A stretch of 64,000 nt of DNA from Bacteroidales bacterium (GCA_017395245.1 JAFPVR010000002.1:1-64000); one strand, 5' to 3'. Positions 8,570-17,661 are shown, counted from the first letter of the stretch. The notes: a model not told the origin generated them from the letters alone. Numbers and translations: made by a program.

Positions 8570-11297
8570 CGGAACGTGGAGAAGCTACCAGCAGCGGATC
8601 TTGGACAACCTTGATTTTCACCTGCGGGACAAGAAGCTTCATGTCGTGGCCGCGCCCGGTGCCGGGAAAACTACCCTCGGCATCGAGGTGGTCGCGCGTC
8701 TCCAACGTCCGACGCTGATCCTCTGTCCGACCAACACGATAAAGCACCAGTGGCGGGAGCGCATCTGTTCCTCGTTCCTTCAAAAGAAAGACTATGGCAT
8801 CGTTTCCACCCTTATCCGGAAACCAGGATACCTGACGGTGATTACCTATCAAGCACTTTTGGCTGCTTTCTGCGGGCGTGCCGAGGAGGAAGAAGAACAA
8901 ATTCTCTTGGACGAAAATACGGAGCAAGAAGCAGAAACCGATCCCGATTCTATCACCTCTTCCGCCAGATTCAAGAAAGAGAAGGCCGATGAGGTCATCG
9001 CCATTCTGAAAGCCGCCAACGTCTCCCTGCTCTGTTTCGACGAGGCGCACCATCTGCGCAAGGAGTGGTGGAAAGCCCTGACCTACCTCAACGAGCATCT
9101 TCAACCAGAGCAGACGCTCGCCCTGACGGCCACACCACCCTACGATGCCGATTATGGCGAATGGAAACGGTATCAGGACCTTTGCGGAGAGATCGACGAG
9201 GTGATTTCCATTCCGGAACTGGTCAAGAACGGGGACTTATGCCCCCATCAGGATTATGTTTGTATCTCGTTCCTGAAGCAGCATGAGCGGGAGTTGCTGA
9301 AAAAACACAACCAGCACGTCAGAACTTTCGTTGAGAAGATTCAAAACGACTCGGAATTACTGGAAAGTCTGTCGAAAATGTCCTTTTTTGAGGCGAAAGA
9401 AACCGATGTCGAAATGATTTTCGAATCGCCGGAGTTTTATGTCTCCATCGCATCCCTGCTGAACGCCAAAGGGTATCGGATTCCGGAAAGTTTTTTGGAA
9501 CTTTTCGATGCCAAACAGAGCAACCTGCCCAAATTCGACCTTAAACGGACCTCCGTCTTCATCAAAGGTTTCTTGGAGAGTGAAGCGGATTGTTTCAAGC
9601 CTTTGGAGTCGAAAAAGAACGACTATTTTGAGCTTGCTAAAAGATTGGGACTCGTGGTCAACAGGAAGGTCGTTTTGGACGATAGTGTCAAAATCCGCAG
9701 ACTCATTGCCGGCAGTCTCGGCAAACTGGATTCCATCGTTCAGATTGTCGAACAGGAGTCGTCCCAGTTGAAAGAACAGCTGCGGATGGTTATCCTGACC
9801 GACTATATCAAGATCGACGATGTAGCCTGCCAAAGTATCGGGGTGGTGCCGATTTGGAGAAAGCTGAAAGAGAATGTTGAAGCGAATGTATCCATCGGCG
9901 TTTTATGCGGCTCCCTCATTCTGTTGCCGCAAAAGATTATCGGCAAACTGTACAAGTCGCTGTCTGATAATAAGATTGACGAAGATTCTATCAAAATCGG
10001 CCGTTTTGATGACGACAGGGACTATATCCGGATTACGCCCAAGGAAAGCCTTCGGAACCATATCGTCAGAATCATTACGGAGATGTTCTGTGCTGGTGAT
10101 TTAACCGTGCTGATCGGGACGCAGGCACTGCTCGGCGAAGGCTGGGACGCTCCGGCCATCAACTCGCTGATCCTCTCCAGCACGGTGAGTTCCTACATGC
10201 TTTCCAACCAGATGCGGGGCCGCGCCATCCGTATCGACAGAAACAATCCCGACAAGGTGTCGAACATCTGGCATCTTGCCACTGTTGATATCCCTGACAA
10301 GGATGATTATTCGTCGCTTGGCACTTTGTCGGACCTTGATATCGAGAATCTTCGGCTATACACCTACGACCTTGAGCAACTTGAAACCCGATTTAAAGGA
10401 TTTGAAGCTCCGTCTTACTTCGGCAAACACGAGATTGTATCCGGCATTGAAAGAATCATGGACGACCCAACTGTCATGTCGATGAAAGAGGTTGTTCCAT
10501 TGAAAGATAAGGTTGCAAAACTGAGAACCACCACCAAAAAGCTTTCCACCAACAGGGAGCAGATACGGCAATGGTGGAATGATTCGTTGTATCTTGGATA
10601 CAGCCGTAACAGACTGATGAGTCTCTCAACGGGCGTTCAAGTCCCCCAAATGACTACGAAATCGTTGCTGTACACAGGTTATAAATACACCGTCATTGCT
10701 TTTCTGACGACCACTCTTTTTGCTTATTTTTACCTGCTGAACCCCGATAGCGTTCTTATCCTTACCGTCATTCTGTTAGCGTTGATGGTGGTATTCTTTG
10801 GGGTAACGGGCGTGAAATACCTTAAGACGGGAACGGTTGAAGGGATTCTGAAGCAAGTCGCCATTGTGGTTTTGGAAACAATGTCGGGTCAAGGGATCCT
10901 CAAATCGTCCATCAAGAATGTCGGATTGCACGTTATGGACGATAAAGGCAGGTATTTTGTCAGCTGCACCAATCTTCCGACGGAGGAGAACAATCTGTTC
11001 ATACAATCCCTGCAGGAATTGCTGGATCCCATTGACAATCCCAGATACCTGCTTGTCCATCACAGCAAATTCTTGGGGAAAATCAAGCAGACGGACTATT
11101 TTGCGGTTCCTGCGGTACTGTCAGCAAACAAGAAAAGTGTGGAAATGTTCAAGATGCTGTGGGAGAGATACATCGGAGAATGTGAGATTGTCTATACCCG
11201 GAATCTCGAAGGTCGGAAAATACTGCTGAAGGCCCGCAAAGATGCCTATTCGGCCTCCAAGCGGGAGAGATCCAAGCGGCTTTCGAAGTGGCAGTAG
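8541..11297 (+). CDS. SF2 DEAD/DEAH helicase with two transmembrane helices
   Basis: A 918-residue protein. Superfamily 2 motifs are clear: Q-like start FNGTWRSYQQ, motif I AAPGAGKTTLG (about residue 38), motif II CFDEAHH, motif III LTATPP, and motifs V-VI TQALLGEGWDAPAIN and QMRGRAIRIDR. An alpha-helical insert separates the two RecA lobes. After the helicase core, at about residues 714-757, two hydrophobic helices (VIAFLTTTLFAYFYLL; VLILTVILLALMVVFF) should anchor it in the membrane, followed by about 150 residues of unknown fold. A membrane helicase overlapping a K+ channel gene is unusual. I cannot say whether it works on DNA or RNA. Confidence 0.8.
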   Translation: MSQDQILNFNGTWRSYQQRILDNLDFHLRDKKLHVVAAPGAGKTTLGIEVVARLQRPTLILCPTNTIKHQWRERICSSFLQKKDYGIVSTLIRKPGYLTVITYQALLAAFCGRAEEEEEQILLDENTEQEAETDPDSITSSARFKKEKADEVIAILKAANVSLLCFDEAHHLRKEWWKALTYLNEHLQPEQTLALTATPPYDADYGEWKRYQDLCGEIDEVISIPELVKNGDLCPHQDYVCISFLKQHERELLKKHNQHVRTFVEKIQNDSELLESLSKMSFFEAKETDVEMIFESPEFYVSIASLLNAKGYRIPESFLELFDAKQSNLPKFDLKRTSVFIKGFLESEADCFKPLESKKNDYFELAKRLGLVVNRKVVLDDSVKIRRLIAGSLGKLDSIVQIVEQESSQLKEQLRMVILTDYIKIDDVACQSIGVVPIWRKLKENVEANVSIGVLCGSLILLPQKIIGKLYKSLSDNKIDEDSIKIGRFDDDRDYIRITPKESLRNHIVRIITEMFCAGDLTVLIGTQALLGEGWDAPAINSLILSSTVSSYMLSNQMRGRAIRIDRNNPDKVSNIWHLATVDIPDKDDYSSLGTLSDLDIENLRLYTYDLEQLETRFKGFEAPSYFGKHEIVSGIERIMDDPTVMSMKEVVPLKDKVAKLRTTTKKLSTNREQIRQWWNDSLYLGYSRNRLMSLSTGVQVPQMTTKSLLYTGYKYTVIAFLTTTLFAYFYLLNPDSVLILTVILLALMVVFFGVTGVKYLKTGTVEGILKQVAIVVLETMSGQGILKSSIKNVGLHVMDDKGRYFVSCTNLPTEENNLFIQSLQELLDPIDNPRYLLVHHSKFLGKIKQTDYFAVPAVLSANKKSVEMFKMLWERYIGECEIVYTRNLEGRKILLKARKDAYSASKRERSKRLSKWQ

Positions 11298-11305
11298 TGT
11301 TTCTG

Positions 11306-11329
11306 TGCAACCATTCGGCTTTTTTGCGT
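11306..11329 (+). repeat. Short dispersed repeat tgcaaccattcgg...tttttgcgt
   Basis: The same 24-bp word, with one change, occurs at 14687-14710. Both lie just after a gene's 3' end, and the T-run suggests a terminator or a small repeat family. Confidence 0.4.
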
Positions 11330-11359
11330 CATATAAGTAAGAGATAAACATCAGATATT

Positions 11360-11911
11360 ATGAAAAAGACTATAATGCTATGTACAACGCTGCTTGTATT
11401 CGTCGCCATGAACGCTTGCAAGAGCAAAGTTGTAATTGAAGATACTTCAGATAGAGAAATTATTAAATCTTCAGAGGCATATGAGGAGGATGAAGAATTT
11501 ATGTTTGACACAATCAATGGCTGGTTGACTGTCGGTGTGACCGATACAGTCGTCCTCAACAAACTCGGCAAACCAGATTCTGTTGTCTATGAGGGATTTA
11601 TGGAGTTTTCAGGTTTTTTCTATACGGAGTGGATATATGACGGCATAGTTCTGGATATGGAGTCGGACGCAGAGGGTGCTCCATCGTCAGTCTTTTCGAT
11701 CATGGTTACTTCCGGCAACCGATACAAAACAAGCAGAGGCGTTAAGGTGGGTGACACCAAAGACAAGGTTTATGACCGTTACAAGGATATCTTGAATGAG
11801 GAACTGACGGACAACGACCGTGTGTTTCTTGGAAGCATCTATGGAGGCACGGAATTCTGGTGTCCGAATGGCAAGTTGAAATGGATTCACATTGGTTCGT
11901 TTGCCGAGTAA
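11360..11911 (+). CDS. Hypothetical lipoprotein
   Basis: A 183-residue protein with a lipoprotein signal peptide (lipobox VAMNAC, Cys about residue 20). The mature part begins acidic (SEAYEEDEEF) and then contains VTDTVVLNKLGKPDSV and GVKVGDTKDKVYDRYKD, which look like the two short repeats of BamE/SmpA-like or similar periplasmic domains, but the match is too weak to name it. It is probably in the periplasm or on the outer membrane. No operon partner. Confidence 0.6.
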   Translation: MKKTIMLCTTLLVFVAMNACKSKVVIEDTSDREIIKSSEAYEEDEEFMFDTINGWLTVGVTDTVVLNKLGKPDSVVYEGFMEFSGFFYTEWIYDGIVLDMESDAEGAPSSVFSIMVTSGNRYKTSRGVKVGDTKDKVYDRYKDILNEELTDNDRVFLGSIYGGTEFWCPNGKLKWIHIGSFAE

Positions 11912-11944
11912 ATAATCGCTGGGTTAAAATCCTGCTTTCGTCGA

Positions 11945-11992
11945 TTCACCAATCACAATTCACTAATCGCAATTCACTAATCACCAACCACA
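11945..11992 (+). repeat. Simple 'aatcacaattcacta' repeat
   Basis: Degenerate tandem units (caccaatcacaattcacta, atcgcaattcactaatcacc) fill the gap just before the 4hbD start codon and so lie in its probable leader. Confidence 0.7.
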
Positions 11993-11995
11993 ATA

Positions 11996-13126
11996 ATGTT
12001 TACAATAAAAACAACCATCAGCAATTATCAGTCTTTCAGCGAGTTCGCAAAAGAGTTCGCCTTGTCTGAAAACGATTTGATTATCACGCGGTCGTCGCTG
12101 TATGAACCGTTTATGAAACCGCTGAACTTGCCCTGCACGTTCGTCTTGCAGAACGAGTATGGCAGCGGAGAACCATCTGACGAGATGATAAACAACATCT
12201 TGAAGGAGGTGAAAGGAAAAACATACAATCGGGTCGTGGGTGTTGGCGGCGGTACCGTTATTGATATCGCCAAACTCTTTGTTCTCAAGGATTTAGACAA
12301 TGTGACCGATGCCTTCGAGCGCAAAATCCCCATCGTGAAGGAGAAGCAGCTGGTCATTGTGCCCACCACTTGCGGCACGGGCAGCGAAGTGACGAACATC
12401 TCCATCGCCGAGATCAAGTCCAAGCACACCAAGATGGGGCTGGCCGACAACGCCATCCTACCCGACGATGCAGTGCTTATCCCCGAGTTGTTGAAAGGGC
12501 TTCCATTTAAGTTTTACGCCTATAGTGCCATTGACGCGCTTATCCACGCCATGGAGTCGTATCTTTCCCCGAAAGCCAATGCCCACACGCAGTTGTTCTC
12601 CAAAAGAGCCATCGAGATGATTCTCAATGTGTTCATGGGGATTGCGGAGCATGGTGAGGATTACCGCTTCGGCTATCTTGAGGAGATGCTGACCGCCAGC
12701 AACTTTGCGGGTATCGCCTTCGGGAACGCGGGTGTGGGAGCCGTGCATGCGCTCTCCTATCCATTAGGCGGTGGTTATCACGTGCCCCACGGCGAGTCCA
12801 ACTACCAGTTCCTTACCGAGGTTTTCAAGGTCTATTTCAAGAAGAATCCCGACGGAAGCATCCGCGAGTTGAACGATATTTTAGCTCGTAACCTCAATAT
12901 CGACAGGGAACTGCTAAAGTCGGATCCGCGCATTGTCTTTCAAATGATTGACGAGATTCTCAGCAAGTTAGTTCCCAAGAACCCGCTTCGCCAATATGGC
13001 ATGAAACCCGCCGAGATAGACGAGTTTCCTGTCAGCGTGCTCAAGACCCAGCAGCGATTGTTGGCCAATAACTATGTTCCATTGGACGAAGAGGAGATCA
13101 GGGGGATTTATCAGGCGTTGTATTAA
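11996..13126 (+). CDS. 4hbD: NAD-dependent 4-hydroxybutyrate dehydrogenase (iron-containing ADH family)
   Basis: A 376-residue iron-type alcohol dehydrogenase. The nucleotide-binding motif VVGVGGGTVIDIAK and the family signature PTTCGTGSEVTNIS are followed by the metal ligands in IDALIHAMESY, VHALSYPLGG and YHVPHGE. From memory it matches Clostridium kluyveri/Porphyromonas 4HbD along its length, notably YGSGEPSDEMINNI and IAFGNAGVGAVHALSYP. The enzyme interconverts succinate semialdehyde and 4-hydroxybutyrate in the succinate-to-butyrate route. No CoA-transferase or CoA-dependent succinate-semialdehyde dehydrogenase gene is adjacent. Confidence 0.85.
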   Translation: MFTIKTTISNYQSFSEFAKEFALSENDLIITRSSLYEPFMKPLNLPCTFVLQNEYGSGEPSDEMINNILKEVKGKTYNRVVGVGGGTVIDIAKLFVLKDLDNVTDAFERKIPIVKEKQLVIVPTTCGTGSEVTNISIAEIKSKHTKMGLADNAILPDDAVLIPELLKGLPFKFYAYSAIDALIHAMESYLSPKANAHTQLFSKRAIEMILNVFMGIAEHGEDYRFGYLEEMLTASNFAGIAFGNAGVGAVHALSYPLGGGYHVPHGESNYQFLTEVFKVYFKKNPDGSIRELNDILARNLNIDRELLKSDPRIVFQMIDEILSKLVPKNPLRQYGMKPAEIDEFPVSVLKTQQRLLANNYVPLDEEEIRGIYQALY

Positions 13127-13160
13127 GATCAGAATCAAGAAGAAAACGTTGAAAAATGTG

Positions 13161-13168
13161 TATTTTTG
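13161..13168 (+). promoter_or_regulatory. -7 promoter box TATTTTTG for the Fic gene
   Basis: TATTTTTG lies 19 bp before the ATG at 13188 and decides that start over upstream in-frame codons inside 4hbD. Confidence 0.7.
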
Positions 13169-13187
13169 CCGAAAATTTGACACTGTA

Positions 13188-14240
13188 ATGACGAATGAGA
13201 ACAGGGACATACTGCTGCAATTGCTTGACCGCCATCGCGAGTTAGGCATCTCCTCGCAGATAGACTACGACAAGTTCTATCTGTACTCCATCATTGTGCA
13301 TTCAACTGCCATTGAGGGCAGTACGGTGACCGAGGTGGAGGCGCAGCTGCTCTTCGACGAGGGCATCACCTCCAACAAGCGCACCATGTTGGAGCAGCTG
13401 ATGAATCTCGACCTCAAGGATGCTTACGACTATGGTCGCGAGTGGATTAAGCGGCACGAGCCCATCACCGTCAATTGGCTCATCTCGCTGGCCTCGAAGG
13501 TGATGGCCCGCACTGGAAGCGAGTATAGCGTTATGGGTGGCAATTTTTCCGCCGCCAAAGGCGAGTTGCGCAAATTGAACGTCAGTGCCGGACCTGGCGG
13601 CAAATCGTATATGTCCTATCTCAAGGTGCCGGAACGTCTGGCGGCCTTTTGCGATGAGTTGAACAAACGCCGAAAAACGATAGATCCTACGGATGTATGC
13701 GCTGTTTACGACCTCAGCTTCTGGGCGCACTACGAACTGGTGACCATCCACCCTTGGGCTGATGGCAACGGGCGAACCTGCCGCCTGCTGATGAACCTGC
13801 TGCAGTGGGAATTCGGTGTGCTGCCCACCAAAGTACTGATAGAGGACAAAGCCGCTTACATACAGGCACTTATCGATACCCGCGAGGCGGAGTATATCGA
13901 CATCTTCCAAAACTGTATGGCTCGTCTGCACGCGCAACACCTGCAGACAGATATCGACCAATATCTCAACTCCACTACCGAGAAAATGGTCGATAAAACC
14001 GCTATAAAGCAGAAAATGGTCGATAAGTGGTCGATAAAGCCCTCTTTGGCCGAGAAATTGGCCGATATTATGGTCTTCGTGGCCGATAAAGAGGAGTTTA
14101 CCACCGAAGCCATCGTGCAGCATTTCGGTTTCACCCATACTACCGCCAAACGCTACTTACGCCAGCTCACTGGATTCGGCTATATAGAGTCCCGTGGCGG
14201 GAACAGGAACCGAAGATATATTTCCTACTTATTCAACTAA
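13188..14240 (+). CDS. Fic family protein with winged-helix C-terminus
   Basis: A 350-residue Fic-fold protein, likely an AMPylator that transfers AMP from ATP to target proteins. The catalytic motif HPWADGNGRTCRL (His about 188) is intact. An N-terminal inhibitory helix motif STAIEGS fits the [S/T]xxxE[G/N] rule, so activity is probably self-restrained. The C-terminal 70 residues look like a winged helix (FTTEAIVQHFGFTHTTAKRYLRQL). Between them, a short duplicated stretch (EKMVDKTAIK / QKMVDKWSIK) marks the linker. This class II/III-like layout is common in Bacteroidetes chromosomes. Confidence 0.88.
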   Translation: MTNENRDILLQLLDRHRELGISSQIDYDKFYLYSIIVHSTAIEGSTVTEVEAQLLFDEGITSNKRTMLEQLMNLDLKDAYDYGREWIKRHEPITVNWLISLASKVMARTGSEYSVMGGNFSAAKGELRKLNVSAGPGGKSYMSYLKVPERLAAFCDELNKRRKTIDPTDVCAVYDLSFWAHYELVTIHPWADGNGRTCRLLMNLLQWEFGVLPTKVLIEDKAAYIQALIDTREAEYIDIFQNCMARLHAQHLQTDIDQYLNSTTEKMVDKTAIKQKMVDKWSIKPSLAEKLADIMVFVADKEEFTTEAIVQHFGFTHTTAKRYLRQLTGFGYIESRGGNRNRRYISYLFN

Positions 14241-14250
14241 AACAAAGTAT

Positions 14251-14661
14251 ATGAAAAGGAAAAATATTATTGTTAACTTAACACCCCTATTGTTTATGGC
14301 GTTATTATGCAATAGCTGCGGATATGGCGATTGTGGAGATAACAATCACTATCGCACCGATACCCTTTCAAATAGTATTTACGTGGAGGAATACCGTTGT
14401 TTTTGTGGTGGAGCAACAACAACGGATGTCTTCTATGTATATCTCACAGATTCAATTTCTTTCAGGAAATATGTTGGCATCAATGATTTCCCCTATGAAT
14501 CAGTTATCATAGAAAGCAGAAATGATTCGATAGTGGATGTATATCAGGAAAAAGACATTGGCATTACTGAGCATAAATATAAGACCAAGTTGATTAAAAG
14601 CTATAATATCAATACGTTAAAGAAGAAAAACAAATTCGACAAACCTTGTAAGAAAAAATAA
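14251..14661 (+). CDS. Hypothetical lipoprotein, Cys-rich N-terminus
   Basis: A 136-residue protein with a lipobox (LLCNSC). The mature N-terminus has five further cysteines within 35 residues (CGYGDCG, YRCFCGG), then a beta-rich region, ending in a basic tail (KKKNKFDKPCKKK). I recognise no family. It starts 10 bp after the Fic stop codon, so it may be co-transcribed with fic; the codon choice is more AT-rich than its neighbours. Confidence 0.55.
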   Translation: MKRKNIIVNLTPLLFMALLCNSCGYGDCGDNNHYRTDTLSNSIYVEEYRCFCGGATTTDVFYVYLTDSISFRKYVGINDFPYESVIIESRNDSIVDVYQEKDIGITEHKYKTKLIKSYNINTLKKKNKFDKPCKKK

Positions 14662-14686
14662 ACATGAAACGAAAAAGCTAAGGAAC

Positions 14687-14740
14687 TGCAACCATTCGGA
14701 TTTTTTGCGTTATTTATCAAGTGTTGTATTCAAGAAAACG
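14687..14740 (+). repeat. Composite short repeat
   Basis: The first half repeats 11306-11329; the second half (atttatcaagtgttgtattcaa) repeats the sequence at about 7735-7759 with one change. It fills the gap before the toxin-antitoxin promoter. Confidence 0.4.
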
Positions 14741-14764
14741 ATTTCGCTGTTCGAATTATTTTAG

Positions 14765-14772
14765 TATTTTTG
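14765..14772 (+). promoter_or_regulatory. -7 promoter box TATTTTTG of the toxin-antitoxin pair
   Basis: TATTTTTG lies 22 bp before the antitoxin ATG at 14795. Confidence 0.7.
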
Positions 14773-14794
14773 CCGTTTGAAAATAGATGAAAAT

Positions 14795-15004
14795 ATGGCA
14801 ACATTAACAATAACTTACGATGGGCGCAGTAAGGTGGCGCAAAGTGTTGTGGCGTTGATACGCTCTTTAGGAAACGTGTTCCACATTTCGCAGTCTCAAG
14901 AAGAAGCGAAAGATCGCGAGTGGACGGCCGAAGAGGAACGGCAAGCATTCTTATGCACATCAAAAAATAATATGGCCCGTTGGTTGAACGAAAACGAAAT
15001 CTAA
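14795..15004 (+). CDS. Putative antitoxin of a MazF/PemK-type pair
   Basis: A 69-residue protein whose position (6 bp before the toxin) and size fit an antitoxin. It begins with a beta strand (MATLTITYDGRSKVAQSVVALIRSL-like helix follows) and ends with an acidic, flexible tail (WTAEEERQAF...WLNENEI) that could wrap the toxin. I see no known DNA-binding motif, so autoregulation is only assumed from the family. The ATG at 14795 is used because it follows the promoter at a normal distance. Confidence 0.6.
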   Translation: MATLTITYDGRSKVAQSVVALIRSLGNVFHISQSQEEAKDREWTAEEERQAFLCTSKNNMARWLNENEI

Positions 15005-15010
15005 CATCCT

Positions 15011-15343
15011 ATGAAATACGAGCAACGTGATGTTGTTGAAGTCAACTTTATGTTTCCAGATGGTTCATTTAAGCCCCATCCGGCGTTGATTATTTCAAAT
15101 AATGAACTGCAGGAGAACGAGGGCTACATCTATTTGTGCATGATTTCTTCGAAAGACTACAATCCGCAGTATAGCTTTACCCTTTCCGACGAAATGCTGA
15201 CAAAACCATTAAGTAAACAAAGTTATGTGAAATGTCAGCTGATAATGGGAGATATTGAACGCGATGTGGTGCGTAAAATCAGTCGTATTAAGCAACCTTA
15301 CTTTGACCAGATTGTAGAGAAAATAAAAGTATCGATTTTTTAA
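15011..15343 (+). CDS. MazF/PemK-family toxin (endoribonuclease)
   Basis: A 110-residue protein with the PemK/MazF pattern: an N-terminal strand YEQRDVVEVNFMFPDG, then HPALIISNN, and SYVKCQLIMGD before KISRIKQPYF. Family members cleave mRNA at short motifs and halt growth when the antitoxin is lost. It lies directly behind the small putative antitoxin on the same transcript. Confidence 0.8.
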   Translation: MKYEQRDVVEVNFMFPDGSFKPHPALIISNNELQENEGYIYLCMISSKDYNPQYSFTLSDEMLTKPLSKQSYVKCQLIMGDIERDVVRKISRIKQPYFDQIVEKIKVSIF

Positions 15344-15403
15344 TCCTAATACATCTCACAACCAAGTGCAATGACGAAAAAAATGCCTTGGAATATTTGA
15401 TGT

Positions 15404-16009
15404 ATGACCGAATCCGAACTATACAAAAACCTCGGCTCCCTTACCAAAAGCAAAGACCAATGGGAGGAAAACATCCCATACGTCGCATCATTGCTGTCAT
15501 CGGATTCCGCCAAAATTAAGGCAAAAACGCTATGGCTGTTAGGTGAGATGGGGCTGAAGTTCCCGCTTGCCATCAAGGACAGCGTTCGCACAATTGCTGC
15601 CTTTTGCGACAGTGCGGAACCGTTTTTGCGGGAGCGTGCCGTGAATGCACTCGGTAGAATCGGGCGGGGCTGCTATTCGTCCGTTGAGCCGTATTGGGAT
15701 AGCCTGTTCCGCTTCGCCCACGACGAAGAGGCGAGCGTCCGGCTGGCCTTCATCTGGGCATCGGAGAACATCGCCACCAACACGCCCGACCCGTACAATG
15801 ATTATATGTCGCTGTTTGCGGAACTGCTGCACGATCGCGACGATCGCGTCAGAATGGAAGCTCCGGAAATGTTCCGCGTTCTCGGTAAACGTAGACCGGA
15901 GTTTGTGGAACCCTACCTTGATTTGTTACGCAATATTGCCGAAACCGACAGCAATCGCGTGGTCAGGATTCACTGTTTGGGGGCAGTGAGGGCGACAGAG
16001 AGGCAATAG
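15404..16009 (+). CDS. HEAT-repeat protein
   Basis: A 201-residue, all-helical protein with about four HEAT-like units (ERAVNALGRIG, ASVRLAFIWAS, DRVRMEAPEMFRVLGKR). Such proteins are scaffolds for protein contacts; nothing identifies the partner. No signal peptide, so cytoplasmic. It stands between the toxin gene and a convergent membrane-protein gene. Confidence 0.7.
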   Translation: MTESELYKNLGSLTKSKDQWEENIPYVASLLSSDSAKIKAKTLWLLGEMGLKFPLAIKDSVRTIAAFCDSAEPFLRERAVNALGRIGRGCYSSVEPYWDSLFRFAHDEEASVRLAFIWASENIATNTPDPYNDYMSLFAELLHDRDDRVRMEAPEMFRVLGKRRPEFVEPYLDLLRNIAETDSNRVVRIHCLGAVRATERQ

Positions 16010-16038
16010 GAACAGAGGTGTTTCCCCGTTAAAGATGG

Positions 16039-16614
16039 CTAATGCGAAAAAACGAAGCCGAAGTAAACGCGCACCCCTTTGGGCACGGTCTTGCCCTTGA
16101 AGGGAAAGAGGTGGTCGGCTTTGAGCGTGAGATGGACCGTTTCGGTGAGTGCAAACTCCACGCCGAGGTAGGGGTTAACGAAGAAAAAGGGTTCTTTGTG
16201 TACCACAGCGTTCGCCTCGGCCTCCCAGTCGCTGTCGGAACCGTCAAAAACGAGCAGTGTTGAGGTTTTGCCGCCTCCTACGCATAATCCGGCATACGGT
16301 GCCCACCGTTTTATCGGCCAGTGAAAATCGGCCACCATGCCGCCCCAACCCATTCGGACATAGCCGCCGTTGCGCTTCTGGGGAAGCGTGGAGACATAAC
16401 CTTCGCCACCCAAGCGCACATGGTTGCCGATGTGGAAGCGCAGCACACCGCCAAGTCCGAACGACATCCCGCTGGCTTTGTAGTCCAATGCTGTGATATT
16501 GTCGATGAGATAGCCCGTATGGATCATCATTCCCCCGTCGAACAGCTGCTTTTTCTGCGCTTTGAGGCTGATGGAAAAAATCAGTAATAGAAGTAACAGG
16601 GCTGTTTTTTTCAT
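16039..16614 (-). CDS. Small outer-membrane beta-barrel protein
   Basis: A 191-residue protein with a signal peptide (MKKTALLLLLLIFSISLKAQ) and amphipathic strands with Gly and aromatic residues, ending in GVRVYFGFVFSH, as in 8-stranded Bacteroidota barrels. The start is placed at the ATG that begins the signal peptide. It lies 54 bp after the ZIP transporter gene on the same strand and may be expressed with it, but no function can be read. Confidence 0.65.
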   Translation of the reverse strand: MKKTALLLLLLIFSISLKAQKKQLFDGGMMIHTGYLIDNITALDYKASGMSFGLGGVLRFHIGNHVRLGGEGYVSTLPQKRNGGYVRMGWGGMVADFHWPIKRWAPYAGLCVGGGKTSTLLVFDGSDSDWEAEANAVVHKEPFFFVNPYLGVEFALTETVHLTLKADHLFPFKGKTVPKGVRVYFGFVFSH

Positions 16615-16668
16615 TTCTGTCAGTGTCCTTTGATGACGGTTTTTTGCAACAATTGAGAAGAACATATA

Positions 16669-17466
16669 CTATCCCAGCACCACATCCATCACCATCATCA
16701 GCACAAAGCCCACGGCGAAGCCGATGGTGGAGAGGTTGGTGTGGATGCCTTGGGCGGTCTCGGGAATGAGCTCCTCCACGACCACATACATCATAGCACC
16801 GGCGGCGAAGGCCAGCAGGTAAGGAAGCGCCACTCCCAGTACGCCGGCCAGCAGCAGGATAGCCACCGCACCGATGGGTTCCACCACACCGCTCAAGGTG
16901 CCGATAAGGAACGATTTCATGCGGGAATTGCCCTCCGCGTGCATGGGCATGGAGATGATGGCGCCCTCGGGGATGTTCTGTATGGCGATGCCGATGCTCA
17001 CCGCAAGGGCGGCGCTGAGCGTGAGTCCCTGCGCTTCGCCGGCAAAGACCACACCCACGGCCATGCCCTCGGGCAGGTTGTGGATGGTCACCGCCAGTGC
17101 CAGCATCATCGTGCGCGAGAGTTTCGACTTCGGTCCTTCGGCCGTCTGTGCACCGATGTGCAGGTGCGGTGTCAGCTCGTCGATCAACAGCAGGAACGCA
17201 ATACCGGCCAGGAATCCTATGGCGGCCGGCAGCGCACCCCTCAGTCCTACGGACAGCTCCCCTTCAAGGGGAGCAACCATCTCAATCGACGGTATCAACA
17301 GCGACCAAACGCTGGCCGCCACCATCACCCCGCTGGCGAAGCCTAAGAGCGTTTTCTGCATCTTGTCGGGGATTTCCTTCTTCATGAAGAAGACAAATGC
17401 CGAGCCTAACATTGTGCCGAGCAGCGGCAGCAGTATTCCTATGATTACAGCATTCATATCATTCAT
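16669..17466 (-). CDS. ZIP family divalent metal transporter
   Basis: A 265-residue inner-membrane protein with eight hydrophobic segments. The two metal-site helices typical of ZIP/GufA proteins are clear: LALAVTIHNLPEGMAVGV and SIGIAIQNIPEGAIISM, with H-N-x-P-E-G and Q-N-x-P-E-G motifs. It should import zinc or a similar divalent metal into the cytoplasm. Its mRNA carries the structured leader repeat. The divergent TonB-receptor genes next to it suggest a joint role in metal uptake. Confidence 0.88.
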   Translation of the reverse strand: MNDMNAVIIGILLPLLGTMLGSAFVFFMKKEIPDKMQKTLLGFASGVMVAASVWSLLIPSIEMVAPLEGELSVGLRGALPAAIGFLAGIAFLLLIDELTPHLHIGAQTAEGPKSKLSRTMMLALAVTIHNLPEGMAVGVVFAGEAQGLTLSAALAVSIGIAIQNIPEGAIISMPMHAEGNSRMKSFLIGTLSGVVEPIGAVAILLLAGVLGVALPYLLAFAAGAMMYVVVEELIPETAQGIHTNLSTIGFAVGFVLMMVMDVVLG

Positions 17467-17473
17467 TTTTCAC

Positions 17474-17571
17474 GCTTCTATATAACAACTGTTATTCTGT
17501 CGGTTTGTAGGAGTGTCGCCATTCCTGGTGACCTTTTTGCGGCAGGAATGCCGCTGCTCCTAAGACGCTGC
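17474..17571 (-). repeat. Structured leader repeat, copy 2
   Basis: Read on the minus strand: outer arm CTTAGGAG, hairpin CGGCATTCCTGCCG, hairpin GTCACC-aggaat-GGCGAC, outer arm CTCCTA, then ATAACAGTTGTTAT. A near -7 box (CATTTTTG) precedes it and the ZIP gene starts 8 bp after it. Confidence 0.8.
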
Positions 17572-17661
17572 AAAAATGCATATTTTCCACCAGATGGGAA
17601 TCCCAAGAAGTGGCTATTTTCGGGAGGAATAATACCATAAACTCAACAACCGAAAAAATTG

